The translations under genes and the position numbers were made by a program. A DNA stretch of 64,000 nucleotides from Paractinoplanes atraurantiacus (GTDB lineage: Bacteria > Actinomycetota > Actinomycetes > Mycobacteriales > Micromonosporaceae), in the NCBI RefSeq assembly GCF_900215205.1, contig NZ_OBDY01000005.1, positions 316,261-380,260 on the forward strand, in the 5' to 3' direction. Shown piece after piece: positions 50,501 to 57,786 of this stretch (position 1 is the first letter of the stretch; every line of letters starts with the position of its first letter). The notes under the pieces are model-generated. The model was not told where the DNA came from. It searched no databases and worked only from the letters and a program-made list of their open reading frames with translations.

Positions 50501-50906
50501 CCTGGCCGTGCTGAGCGCCTGCGACAGCGGCCGGGGCCGAGTCGGTTCGGCCGGCGACGTGGTCGGCCTGACCAGGGCCTTCCTGGGCGCTGGCGTACGC
50601 GAACTGATCGTCTCCCTGTGGCCGGTACACGACCGGATCGCCTGCCTGACCATGGTCGCCCTGCACCGTCACCTGCTGGCCGGTGAGCCGACCGCCGTCG
50701 CGCTGGCCCGGGCCCAGCGCGAGACCAGGGCGATGACCGAGCCCGAGGCGAACGACCTTTACCACAGCCTGGAGACCGAGGCCGGCCGCGACGACGGCCC
50801 GGCGTCCCTGCGCACCCGCCACATCGGCCCCGACACCGACGACCCTCAGGTCCCCGGCATCGACCATCCGTTCTTCTGGGCCCCGTTCATCCACGTCGGA
50901 TCTTGA
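47586..50906 (+). CDS. CHAT-domain (caspase-like) protein with TPR-like N-terminal region
   Basis: The 1106-residue protein has an Ala/Leu/Arg-rich helical-repeat N-terminus of about 750 residues and a C-terminal CHAT domain: VVVVPYGGLSVLPVHVLPFG, the catalytic His in VVHLATHGSL (His938), the Cys in LAVLSACDSG (Cys979) and LTRAFLGAGVRELIVSLWPV, with the end HPFFWAPFIHVG. CHAT proteases are caspase/separase relatives; in Craspase they cleave a partner protein. GGAGG precedes the ATG. The gene follows a LuxR ATPase regulator, so expression of the protease is likely inducible. Confidence 0.9.
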   Translation: MLLRLALREDWRDLTPFEASDDLLVLAAAAISAGEPKRALALLEAAEPGPVAGALWHLARVQDLNWFPGGAGAAGLGDVDFSHLVVPAEAAEATPASDLAAYVLVHVAAELPSRRSIARDGLAPQMEAEAIDVLMRVQETGEPEAIAPAAYVLASLQGQPGGALDLARTAYQIAGDQAGEAACVLAEGDWRAHPSRHPELLDEDLEPRTAGQSTALLDPAGAEERYAAAEQLYAAAGSGRGAAAVALRRARIALAEGDAGRAVSLLDSAGELAEAAGDGALRALVLVQHALATISDGGQVDADRVAGRVADWAATVGSSSFARGLCRLAYTKAGRWRAEDVVRGQRALAVAEAIGGRIGATAESAAFDRERGELYVGANYRPAALVWTMMAVAEARAAATGELTVLDWARLAERLLRANRDANAAGDPGVLTEVREQLEWLLTRTPAVLPEPADGVLAPVRDTITEAAVLVPLYQGVIARLGGDLPEAAGHFAAALAEAQRLGNPLLQAVVLGTMHRRDEAAAVIEPFLDSFTPDIAANFLIRLHRYEQALEIIERTPPEELASPERPWEPAARHAEALLGVGRAAPAAELATAAIARFEEHLGLLARDVLRVMATDDNTVAGLYATGVRAHAAAGRTAESFRLADRCRGASLLDLLTPSATAGEEVAAAVREWHRAGASFGRTVERLARSRKDGEPAVTRNDMVAAERELDRAEVRMITVAPELRHRHVLPETPSLPEIQARLRPGTLLIECHAFDDVLTCWAVTADTARVVQRDAPTPELTAAVRRFHRAVEDRTTPPGLRDDLGRPLAELLLGPFAAELAGNGRVVVVPYGGLSVLPVHVLPFGGDLLTTGHDVSYLPSSSLLASPAPSAGAGSLIVGNPAYAPDRDLMRLPGAEVEAVTIARLRGQEVLRGEEATGKAVLDRMVTARVVHLATHGSLAEGAPYSAELALAGADSLTVPDLMGLGTTIDLAVLSACDSGRGRVGSAGDVVGLTRAFLGAGVRELIVSLWPVHDRIACLTMVALHRHLLAGEPTAVALARAQRETRAMTEPEANDLYHSLETEAGRDDGPASLRTRHIGPDTDDPQVPGIDHPFFWAPFIHVGS

Positions 50907-50962
50907 TTGCCGGGCCCGGTGGGCGGGTATGTACCGGGCTCGCGATTCGAGGAGGCATCACG

Positions 50963-51115
50963 ATGGCGAAACTCGCCCAGCGCGTCCGTTCGTTCCTGCA
51001 GAGCCCGCAGGGCCGGCGGTTGGTCGACCAGGGACGCCGGCAGTTGGCCAAGCCCGAGAATCAGCGCCGGCTGCGCGGGCTGTTCGATCGGCTGCAGAGT
51101 CGACGTCGCTACTGA
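50963..51115 (+). CDS. Small basic protein of unknown function
   Basis: The ATG at 50963 has GAGGAGG upstream. The 50-residue protein (MAKLAQRVRSFLQSPQGRRL, VDQGRRQLAKPENQRRLRGL, FDRLQSRRRY) is highly basic and helical, similar in style to small nucleic-acid-binding or uncharacterised actinobacterial proteins. It follows the CHAT gene by 56 bases on the same strand. Confidence 0.6.
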   Translation: MAKLAQRVRSFLQSPQGRRLVDQGRRQLAKPENQRRLRGLFDRLQSRRRY

Positions 51116-51142
51116 CGTGGGCCGCGTAAAGCTTCCGGCGCC

Positions 51143-51892
51143 TCATGGGTACAGAGTGAGGTCGGCGGATCCGGCTATGACGGTCAATTGCTCCACGGAC
51201 GGCAGGACGGCCGGGCGGCCGATCACGACGACGCTGACGCGGGTGTCGTCGGGGCGGTAGAGGGTCACGCTGCGCTGGTAGGTCCCCTCGGACACGGGGT
51301 TGAGATCGGACATGGCTGTCCGTTCGCCGTCCAGGTCCGTACGCGTGCACTCCGGCCCGTCAGAGCCGAGGCAGCGTGGTGTCGCGTCGGACGGTTCCGC
51401 GGCGCGTACGAGAATCACCGTGGAGACCTGCTTCTCACCCGCGCCCTGCCAGGCCGTCGCCTGGTAGACCGCGGCCTGCCGGTTCCAGAAGAACTCCACG
51501 CGGTCACAACCCGATCCGGGCTCGGGGTGAGCGCCGTCCGGGAGCAGCGGCGTCAGCGCGGCGGTCAGGCGCCGGGCCGCGACGTCGTGGGCCTCCGGCA
51601 GGGGCCGCACCGGCCGGGCCGTGCGGGCGGCTCCGCCGATTCCGTTCGTGGGATGAAGGCACGATGTCGGGGCCGGAGCAGGTGGTGTGGCCGTGGCCGG
51701 AGCGGGTCGCTGCGGCGACCGCACCACCCACGCCACGCCGGCCATCACGGTGACGACGGCCAGCATGCTGCCGACAGCGGCGGCCCGCCGGGTCTTGCGG
51801 CGGCGTTCGCCCCGGATCATCCGGTCGAGATCGATGCTCGAGGGTGGCGGGTTGTCAGTCGCGCCGCGCAGCATGGCCGACAGGTCATCCAT
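51143..51892 (-). CDS. Membrane-anchored protein encoded with a SigE-type sigma factor
   Basis: The 249-residue protein has a cytoplasmic N-terminus (MDDLSAMLRGATDNPPPSSI), one transmembrane helix (VGSMLAVVTVMAGVAWVV) and an extracellular domain with Pro-rich linker and several cysteines (SCLHPTNGIG, GSGCDRVEFFW, RCLGSDGPECTR). Its ATG overlaps the end of the sigma gene by eight bases. The layout (soluble N-terminus, one helix, external domain) is that of anti-sigma-like partners, though no zinc-binding anti-sigma motif is visible. Confidence 0.7.
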   Translation of the reverse strand: MDDLSAMLRGATDNPPPSSIDLDRMIRGERRRKTRRAAAVGSMLAVVTVMAGVAWVVRSPQRPAPATATPPAPAPTSCLHPTNGIGGAARTARPVRPLPEAHDVAARRLTAALTPLLPDGAHPEPGSGCDRVEFFWNRQAAVYQATAWQGAGEKQVSTVILVRAAEPSDATPRCLGSDGPECTRTDLDGERTAMSDLNPVSEGTYQRSVTLYRPDDTRVSVVVIGRPAVLPSVEQLTVIAGSADLTLYP

Positions 51893-52235
51893 GGCTGGTC
51901 ATCCCTTCGCTGGAGGCGCCCAAGGTCTCGCGGAGGGTCAGCAACGCGCGTGCGGTCTGGCTCTTCACGGTGCCGGGCGTGCAGTCGAGCTCGATGGCGG
52001 TCTGCTCGACCGACAGGTCGCAGAAATACCGCAGCACCACCACCGCCCGGCGGCGCGGCGGCAGCTGGGCCAGAGCCGCGACGATCGCCGCGCGTTCGAC
52101 GGCCGGGCCCTCCGTGTCGGCCCGGGGTTGCTCCGGCAGCTGGTCCCAGGAGACCTCGCGCCGCCACGGCCGGCGCCGTTCGTCGAGCAGGCAGCGCAGC
52201 AACACCCGGCGCATGTAGCTGTCCGGGTCGTCCAT
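51885..52235 (-). pseudogene. SigE-family sigma factor lacking its N-terminal half
   Basis: The translation has region 4 intact (LPPRRRAVVVLRYFCDLSVE, TPGTVKSQTARALLTLRETL) and the region 2-4 linker, and the homologous reading continues upstream as HWRRVSAMDD to about base 52256. There a TGA interrupts it, and region 2 (normally about 60 residues earlier) is missing. The ATG at 52235 is an internal codon without a ribosome site. At the same point a kinase gene on the other strand also begins mid-protein, so one event removed both 5' ends. It cannot be a working sigma factor as it stands. Confidence 0.75.
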
Positions 52236-52260
52236 CGCCGAGACCCGCCGCCAATGTCAG

Positions 52261-53466
52261 ATGGTCGGGACGGTCGCCTACATGGCGCCGGAGAGGTTCG
52301 AGGCTCACGAACCGGCCGTGGGGCCGGCCGCGGACATCTTCGCCTGGGGCGTGCTGATCACGTACGCCGGAACCGGAAGCACCCCGTTCGCCGCCGATTC
52401 CCCCGCCGCGACCGCCGCCCGCATCCTCACCCAGCCGCCCGCGCTGGGCCGCCTGCCGTCGCCGTTGCGCGAGATCGTGGCCCGTACGCTCGCGAAGGAC
52501 CCGTCCGACCGGCCCACCGCGGCCCAGCTCCTCGACCTGCTGCTCGACACCGGCTCACACGGCGCGGCCGAGTTGACCGGCCACCCGGACCTGCGCCAAG
52601 CCGCCGAGAACGCCCAAGCCCGCGACCCTCGCCCCCGCGACCCCCAAGCCCGCAACCCCCAAACCCGCGACCCCCAAGCGCGCGACGCCCAAGCTCGCGA
52701 CGCCCAAGCTCGCGACGCCCAAGCTCGCGACGCCCGAGTCCAGGGCGCCCGCCGGGTCGGCCGACGCCGGGTTCTGGCCACTCTGGTCGCCGCGGTGGCG
52801 GCGCTCGGCGGCGCCGGCGCCTGGATCGCCGCCGATTCCCCCGAACGCGGCCCAGACGCCAGCGGCCCGGTGACCAGCTTGAAGCCGGCCGGGAGCGGGA
52901 AGCCGGCCCCGACCGTGCGGCAGGCGGAGGGGCGAGTGCTGATCAGTGACCGGCTGGACCGGCCCGGCCGCTGGGAGGCCGCCGAGGACGAGCTGGGCAC
53001 GTGCTCGTTCGCGGGCGGCCGGATGGTGGTGACGGCCGGCGCCGGCGGCGCGAACTCCTGTCCCGGCCCCGAGGACAGGGTCGCCGGGGACCAGTCCGTC
53101 GCGGTCACCGCGACCCTGCTCGAACCGCGCAGCTGCGCCTGGATCGGCTTCCGCCGGCTCAGCGACGCCCTGGGCTACAACCTCTTCCTCTGCCCGGACC
53201 GGGTGACCCTCTCGGTGGACGCCGGCGACACCCGCAACACCGTGACCACCGTGCGCTCCGCGATCTTCACCGGCGGCGACCACCGGATCGAGCTGCGCCT
53301 CGAGAAGGGCGTGGCCACCTTCTCCGTGGACGGGGTACGCCTCGGCACCGGTCCGGTCGGCGACCGGCGCCTGCTGACCGGCCGGATAGAGCTGGGGCTG
53401 GAGATCGACGGCCGGGGCGAGCGCGGCAGCGTGGCCTTCCGCGATGTGGAGATCCGCAAGCTCTGA
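52261..53466 (+). pseudogene. Ser/Thr protein kinase remnant lacking the N-lobe
   Basis: The reading begins in the activation-loop/APE region (VGTVAYMAPERFEAHEPAVG), then ADIFAWGVLITYAGTGSTPF and the kinase end DPSDRPTAAQLL. The glycine-rich loop, catalytic Lys and HRD/DFG motifs are absent. After the C-lobe come a repeat-rich linker, a transmembrane helix (VLATLVAAVAALGGAGAWIA) and an extracellular domain (RFRRLSDALGYNLFLCPD-like, with an ADAM/laminin-G-like beta pattern). There is no start signal at 52261. The external part is intact. If an upstream start were restored it would be an ordinary receptor kinase. Confidence 0.75.
52684..52728 (+). repeat. Three perfect 15-base repeats encoding AQARD
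   Basis: GACGCCCAAGCTCGC is repeated exactly three times, with degenerate copies from about 52610 to 52745. The array encodes a pentad QARD/PRDPQ linker between the kinase C-lobe and the membrane helix. It is prone to slippage. Confidence 0.8.
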
Positions 53467-53475
53467 CCGACTCCA

Positions 53476-53487
53476 GGGATTCTCCCG
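53476..53487 (+). promoter_or_regulatory. GGGATTCTCCCG box upstream of the cytolysin gene
   Basis: The 12-mer is identical to that at 38086 and lies 64 bases before the ATG at 53551. A further dyad, CCCGGCGC-G-GCGCCGGG, overlaps it at 53484-53500 and may serve as terminator of the kinase gene. Confidence 0.5.
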
Positions 53488-53550
53488 GCGCGGCGCCGGG
53501 CCGTGGTGGATGACCCTCACAAGACATTCCTCCACCGCTAAGGAGCAGCA

Positions 53551-55419
53551 ATGTCTTTTCCCGAGGGATCTCTCATCATCGGCGACGGGCCCGAGGTCTA
53601 CTACGTCCAGAACGGCACCCGGCGCTGGGTACCCGACCCGCTCACCCTTCAGGCCGTGGACCCGCGGAGCTGGGGCGCGGTGCAGCGGGTGCCGCAGGCC
53701 GACCTGCTGGCCGTGCCCGCCGGCGTGCCCCTACCGGCGTTGAACGACGGCAGCCTCTCCATCTGCCCGGGCGGGCCATCCTATTTCGCCCGAGGTGGGC
53801 AGTTCCATCTCGTGCCGGACGCCGAGACGCTGGCCTCGCTGCCCCGCGACCACGTCGCGTCCACCCTCACCGACGACTTCGTGCTGCTCAAGGCGGCCAT
53901 CGGCGACCCGCTGCCGAGCGTCACCGACACCAGCGCCAGTGTCGCCGCCATCGACGCCTACATCCGGTCGCTGGCCCCGCTGCCGTACGAGCCCGACTCG
54001 GACACGCCCGGTCCCCTCGTCAAGCGGCCCGGCGTCACCGAGGTCGACGGCGTCGACGTGGAGGTCACCGAGCAGCGCGTACGGATGAGCCGGCAGGTCT
54101 CCGACTTCGTGGAGATCAGCCCGATCCCGGACGTCATGTACGCCGGGTCGGCCGTCGCCGGAGTCTCGGTGCCGGGCGGGGCGCTGGCCCCGATCGCGCT
54201 GACCCGGGCGCCGGGGCAGATCACCGTCACCACCGATCTGACCCTGCCCGCCGTGCGCTCGCAGTCGAAGCGGCTGGAGCGGCCGGACCTGCCGAGCTAC
54301 GTCGACGCGCTCAACGAGCTCCTCGACGAGCTCAAGCCGACCGACAGCGCGGCCGCCATGTCGTACCGGCTGGAAAAGATCAACACGCTCGAGCAGGGCA
54401 TGGTCAGCTTCGGCCTCAACCTCAAGGGCTCCGGCTGGAACGTCGACGCCAAGGCCTCGCTGAACGGCAACCTGACCCACAGCACCGTGTTCGGGATGTT
54501 CTCGCAGGCGTACTACCAGGTGGCGTTCACGCCCGAGGGCTCGCCGCCGCAGTTCTTCGCCGACGATGTCACCCTCGACGAGGTCAAGGCGTACGCCGGG
54601 CCGAACAACCCGCCGTGCTACCTGTCCTCGGTGACCTACGGCCGGATGGTGATCCTGCTGGTCGACGGCGAGGCGAGCAGCCTGGAGATCAAGGCGGCGC
54701 TGTCCGGTGCGTGGACGGCCGCCGTGAGCGGGGCGGCCAGCCTCTCCGCCGAGTACAAGAACACGCTGGCCCGCAGCTCGGTGACGGCGGTGGTGATCGG
54801 CGGATCGTCCGGTGCGGCCGGCGACATCATCGAGGACCCGGCCAACAACCTGCTCGGCTGGGTCAAGAAGCAGCTGACGATCACCGCCGATCTGCCGGTC
54901 ACGCCGATCCAGTACACGGTGCGCTACATGGCCGCGCCGCACCACCTGGTGAAGGTCAGCCGCACCACCGACCCGGTGCGCATCGTCGACGCCAACGTCT
55001 ACGGCGGGCGCGAGGCCGCCTGGTCGGGCGCGGTGGGCGAGGGGCCGGGCTGCGGTCCGGTCGGCACCGGCCTGCGGATGAACCGCGGCGACGACGTCAC
55101 CGTGACGGCCACCGGCTCCATCTGGGCCGGCTGGGTCTTCATCGGCCGCAACGGCCCCGAGGGCCTCGACGGGCCGCCCAAGCCCTGGTATCCGCTACCC
55201 GACGGCGACGGGGTCCGCGGCTCGATGCTGATCGGCGGATTCGACAACACCAACTGGTTCCCGGTCGGCGGGGGCCGCCGCTTCACCGTTCCGGCCGAGC
55301 GCGAGGACGGCGAGCTCTGGTTCCGCCTCAACGACGACAACATGACCAACGGCAACGGCCGGTTCGACATCAACGTGAGCCTGCGCCGCCGCATGCCCGT
55401 CATCAACGCGGCAGGCTGA
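53551..55419 (+). CDS. Thiol-activated-cytolysin (CDC-type) pore-forming protein with a LecA/PA-IL-like lectin domain
   Basis: AAGGAG precedes the ATG of this 622-residue protein. Two short repeats begin it (LIIGDGPEVYYVQNGTRRWV; SYFARGGQFHLVPDAE, residues ~5-100). Residues ~115-475 follow the cholesterol-dependent cytolysin core: MYAGSAVAGVSVPGG, INTLEQGMVSFGLNLKGSGW, MFSQAYYQVAF, ADDVTLDEVKAYAG, LSSVTYGRMV (residues 358-366) and TAVVIGGSSGAAG. The usual domain 4 with the undecapeptide ECTGLAWEWWR is absent; instead residues ~488-615 resemble the calcium-dependent galactose lectin LecA (GDDVTVTATGSIWAG, GSMLIGG, LWFRLNDDN, GRFDINVSL). There is no signal peptide. It should form a pore in a membrane bearing its sugar ligand. 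Confidence 0.82.
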   Translation: MSFPEGSLIIGDGPEVYYVQNGTRRWVPDPLTLQAVDPRSWGAVQRVPQADLLAVPAGVPLPALNDGSLSICPGGPSYFARGGQFHLVPDAETLASLPRDHVASTLTDDFVLLKAAIGDPLPSVTDTSASVAAIDAYIRSLAPLPYEPDSDTPGPLVKRPGVTEVDGVDVEVTEQRVRMSRQVSDFVEISPIPDVMYAGSAVAGVSVPGGALAPIALTRAPGQITVTTDLTLPAVRSQSKRLERPDLPSYVDALNELLDELKPTDSAAAMSYRLEKINTLEQGMVSFGLNLKGSGWNVDAKASLNGNLTHSTVFGMFSQAYYQVAFTPEGSPPQFFADDVTLDEVKAYAGPNNPPCYLSSVTYGRMVILLVDGEASSLEIKAALSGAWTAAVSGAASLSAEYKNTLARSSVTAVVIGGSSGAAGDIIEDPANNLLGWVKKQLTITADLPVTPIQYTVRYMAAPHHLVKVSRTTDPVRIVDANVYGGREAAWSGAVGEGPGCGPVGTGLRMNRGDDVTVTATGSIWAGWVFIGRNGPEGLDGPPKPWYPLPDGDGVRGSMLIGGFDNTNWFPVGGGRRFTVPAEREDGELWFRLNDDNMTNGNGRFDINVSLRRRMPVINAAG

Positions 55420-55467
55420 GGACGGCGAAACCTCAAGTTCTCCGGTGGGCTCCCGACCTAGGAGACC

Positions 55468-57759
55468 GTGCCAAAAAGCGGGTCGATGATGCTCGGCGCG
55501 GCGCTGTTCGCGTTCAGCGCCGGCTGGTTCCTGATCGGGCTGGGCCATGTCTGGGCCCACCCGATCGTGGGCTGGGCGGCGCTGCCGGTCATGGCGGCGC
55601 TGGCCGCCCGGTCCTGCCTGCGGGTGGGACGGCGGACCGACCTGACCGGCCCGGCCCGCGCCTTCTGGCGGCGGATCGGGCTGGCCTGCGCCGTGTTCAC
55701 GGCCGGGCTCGTCAGCAACGCGGTCGACGCCACCACCGGGCCGGACGCGCCGTCCCGCTACGTCAGCCCGCTCACCTCCGTACTGCTGCTCGGCCTGTTG
55801 TTCTTCGCCCTGGCCGCGATGTTCCGGCTCACCTCGTGGCACCGCACACGCCCGGAATGGTTCCGGTTCGGCGTCGACGCGGTCATCGTCCTGATCACCG
55901 TGGGCGTGCTCTTCTGGCACTACTCGCTGCGCCACATGTGGGCCGACAGCGACAACGGGTCGTCGGCGCTGCCCTTCGTCGCCGTCGTCCTGCTCGTGCT
56001 CATCTCGGCGCTGGCCATGATCAAGCTGTCCTTCGCCGGCTCCGGGCATCTCGACCGGATGTCGCTGAGCATCATCACCGTCGGTGTGGCGCTCGCCGCG
56101 GCCAGCGGCAGCCTGGCGCCCCACCTGCGGGACCGCCCCTATCTGTCCGGGACCATGCTGGCCGCCGCCGTGGTCGCGCTGACCGCCCAGCTCGCGGCCG
56201 AACGGCAGCGCCGCGCGCCGGCGCCGGGCCCGAAGGACCGCACGTCGGCCCGCCGCTTCACCGTGCTGCCCTACGCGGCCCTCGCGGCCATCGACGTCAC
56301 CCTGCTCGCCACGGCCGCCACCACCGGCGGCGAGCTGCTCCTGCTGGCCGTCTGCACGGTGGTGCTGGGCGGGCTCGTGGCGTCGCGCCAGGTGTCGGCG
56401 CTGCGCGAGAACACCCGGCTGCTCGACACGGTCGACGCCCACCTGCGGCAGCTGCGTGACTATCAGGAGAAGCTCGACCACGAGGTGACCCACGACCCGC
56501 TGACCGGCATGCCGAACCGGACCCTGTTCACCTCGGCCCTCGCCGCGGGCGGCTCGTTCCACGTGGCGCTGCTGGACATCGACGACTTCAAGGTGATCAA
56601 CGACCGGCTCGGCCACAGCACCGGCGACCAGATGCTGCGGACCATCGGGGACCGGCTGTCGGCCGCGATCGGGCCGGGCGACGTGGCGGCCCGGCTCGGC
56701 GGCGACGAGTTCACCGTGCTGCTGACCGGCCGGACCCACGACGAGGCCGAAAATCTACTGACGGAACTGCTTGATGTCGTACGCCAACCTCTGGTCGTCG
56801 GCCGTTTCGAGATGACCCCGCGGGTCAGCATGGGTGCGACGGCCGCCGTCGACGGCGACACCCCGGAGGAGCTGCTGCGCCGCGGCGACGTGGCGATGTA
56901 CGCGGCCAAGAGCGCCGGTGGCGACCGCCGAACCTGGTTCGACCCGCTGATGGACGAGCTGGCCGCCACCGAGGCCGTGCTCGGCGCTCAACTGCAGCAG
57001 GCGGTCGGCCGGGACGAGCTGTTCATGCTCTACCAGCCCATCGTCGAGCTGCCGGACGGCCGGTTCGCCGGCGTCGAGGCGCTGGTGCGCTGGCGGCACC
57101 CCGAGCACGGGCTGGTCTCGCCGGGCGTCTTCATCCCGCTGGCCGAGCGCACCGGCTCCATCGTCGAGGTCGGCCGGTGGGTGCTGGAACAGGTGGTGCG
57201 GCAGGCGGCGGCCTGGCAACGGGAGTACGGCGAGCGCGCGCCGGCCAAGGTGAGCTTCAACATCTCGGCCCGCCAGCTCCAGGAGCCGGGCTTCGCCGGG
57301 GAGGTGGCGGCGCTGCTGGCCCGCGAAGGTGTGGACCCGGCCCGGCTGGTGGCCGAGGTGACCGAGACGGCGGTGCTCGGCACCGGGACCGCGCTGGACA
57401 CGGTGAAGGCACTCAACGCCCTCGGGCTGCGGATCGCGCTGGACGACTTCGGCACCGGGGCGTCGTCGCTGAGCCTGCTGGTCGACTGCCCCGCACAGAT
57501 CCTCAAGGTCGACAAATCGTTCGTCGACGGGGTGACCACGGCCAGCCCGCAGGCGGTGATCGTGGACAACCTCATCCGGATCACCGGGGGCCTGCGGCTC
57601 GAGGCCGTGGCCGAGGGCGTCGAGACGGCCGAGCAGGCGGCTCGGCTGCACCAGCTCGGCTACCGGCTGGCGCAGGGCTTCCACTTCGCCCGGCCGATGC
57701 CGGGCGAGGACGTGGCCCTGCTCTTCGAGACGGCCGAGGTCAGCCGCTCTGTTTCATAG
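55468..57759 (+). CDS. Membrane GGDEF-EAL c-di-GMP synthase/phosphodiesterase
   Basis: The 763-residue protein has about eight N-terminal transmembrane helices (a MHYT/MASE-like sensor of unknown class), then a GGDEF domain with intact RLGGDEF (near residue 410) and an EAL domain with intact FAGVEALVRWRHP (near 537), ETAVLG, DDFGTGASSLSLL and the catalytic-loop Lys in LKVDKSFV. Both activities could be functional. The GTG start is preceded by GGAG. It lies 48 bases after the cytolysin gene, possibly in the same transcript, and a PilZ receptor gene is 4.5 kb away. Confidence 0.92.
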   Translation: MPKSGSMMLGAALFAFSAGWFLIGLGHVWAHPIVGWAALPVMAALAARSCLRVGRRTDLTGPARAFWRRIGLACAVFTAGLVSNAVDATTGPDAPSRYVSPLTSVLLLGLLFFALAAMFRLTSWHRTRPEWFRFGVDAVIVLITVGVLFWHYSLRHMWADSDNGSSALPFVAVVLLVLISALAMIKLSFAGSGHLDRMSLSIITVGVALAAASGSLAPHLRDRPYLSGTMLAAAVVALTAQLAAERQRRAPAPGPKDRTSARRFTVLPYAALAAIDVTLLATAATTGGELLLLAVCTVVLGGLVASRQVSALRENTRLLDTVDAHLRQLRDYQEKLDHEVTHDPLTGMPNRTLFTSALAAGGSFHVALLDIDDFKVINDRLGHSTGDQMLRTIGDRLSAAIGPGDVAARLGGDEFTVLLTGRTHDEAENLLTELLDVVRQPLVVGRFEMTPRVSMGATAAVDGDTPEELLRRGDVAMYAAKSAGGDRRTWFDPLMDELAATEAVLGAQLQQAVGRDELFMLYQPIVELPDGRFAGVEALVRWRHPEHGLVSPGVFIPLAERTGSIVEVGRWVLEQVVRQAAAWQREYGERAPAKVSFNISARQLQEPGFAGEVAALLAREGVDPARLVAEVTETAVLGTGTALDTVKALNALGLRIALDDFGTGASSLSLLVDCPAQILKVDKSFVDGVTTASPQAVIVDNLIRITGGLRLEAVAEGVETAEQAARLHQLGYRLAQGFHFARPMPGEDVALLFETAEVSRSVS

Positions 57760-57786
57760 CGCCGCCGGGTTACATTGCCGAGCGAG

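Noticed and set aside
45545..50686. A 1713-codon open frame on the plus strand
   Set aside because: Its translation is dominated by Arg, Pro and Gly with no motifs, and it spans two real genes in another frame. It is a shadow of high GC.
47586..50906. CHAT protein considered as part of a type III CRISPR Craspase
   Set aside because: No cas7-11, csx30 or repeat array is present in the window.
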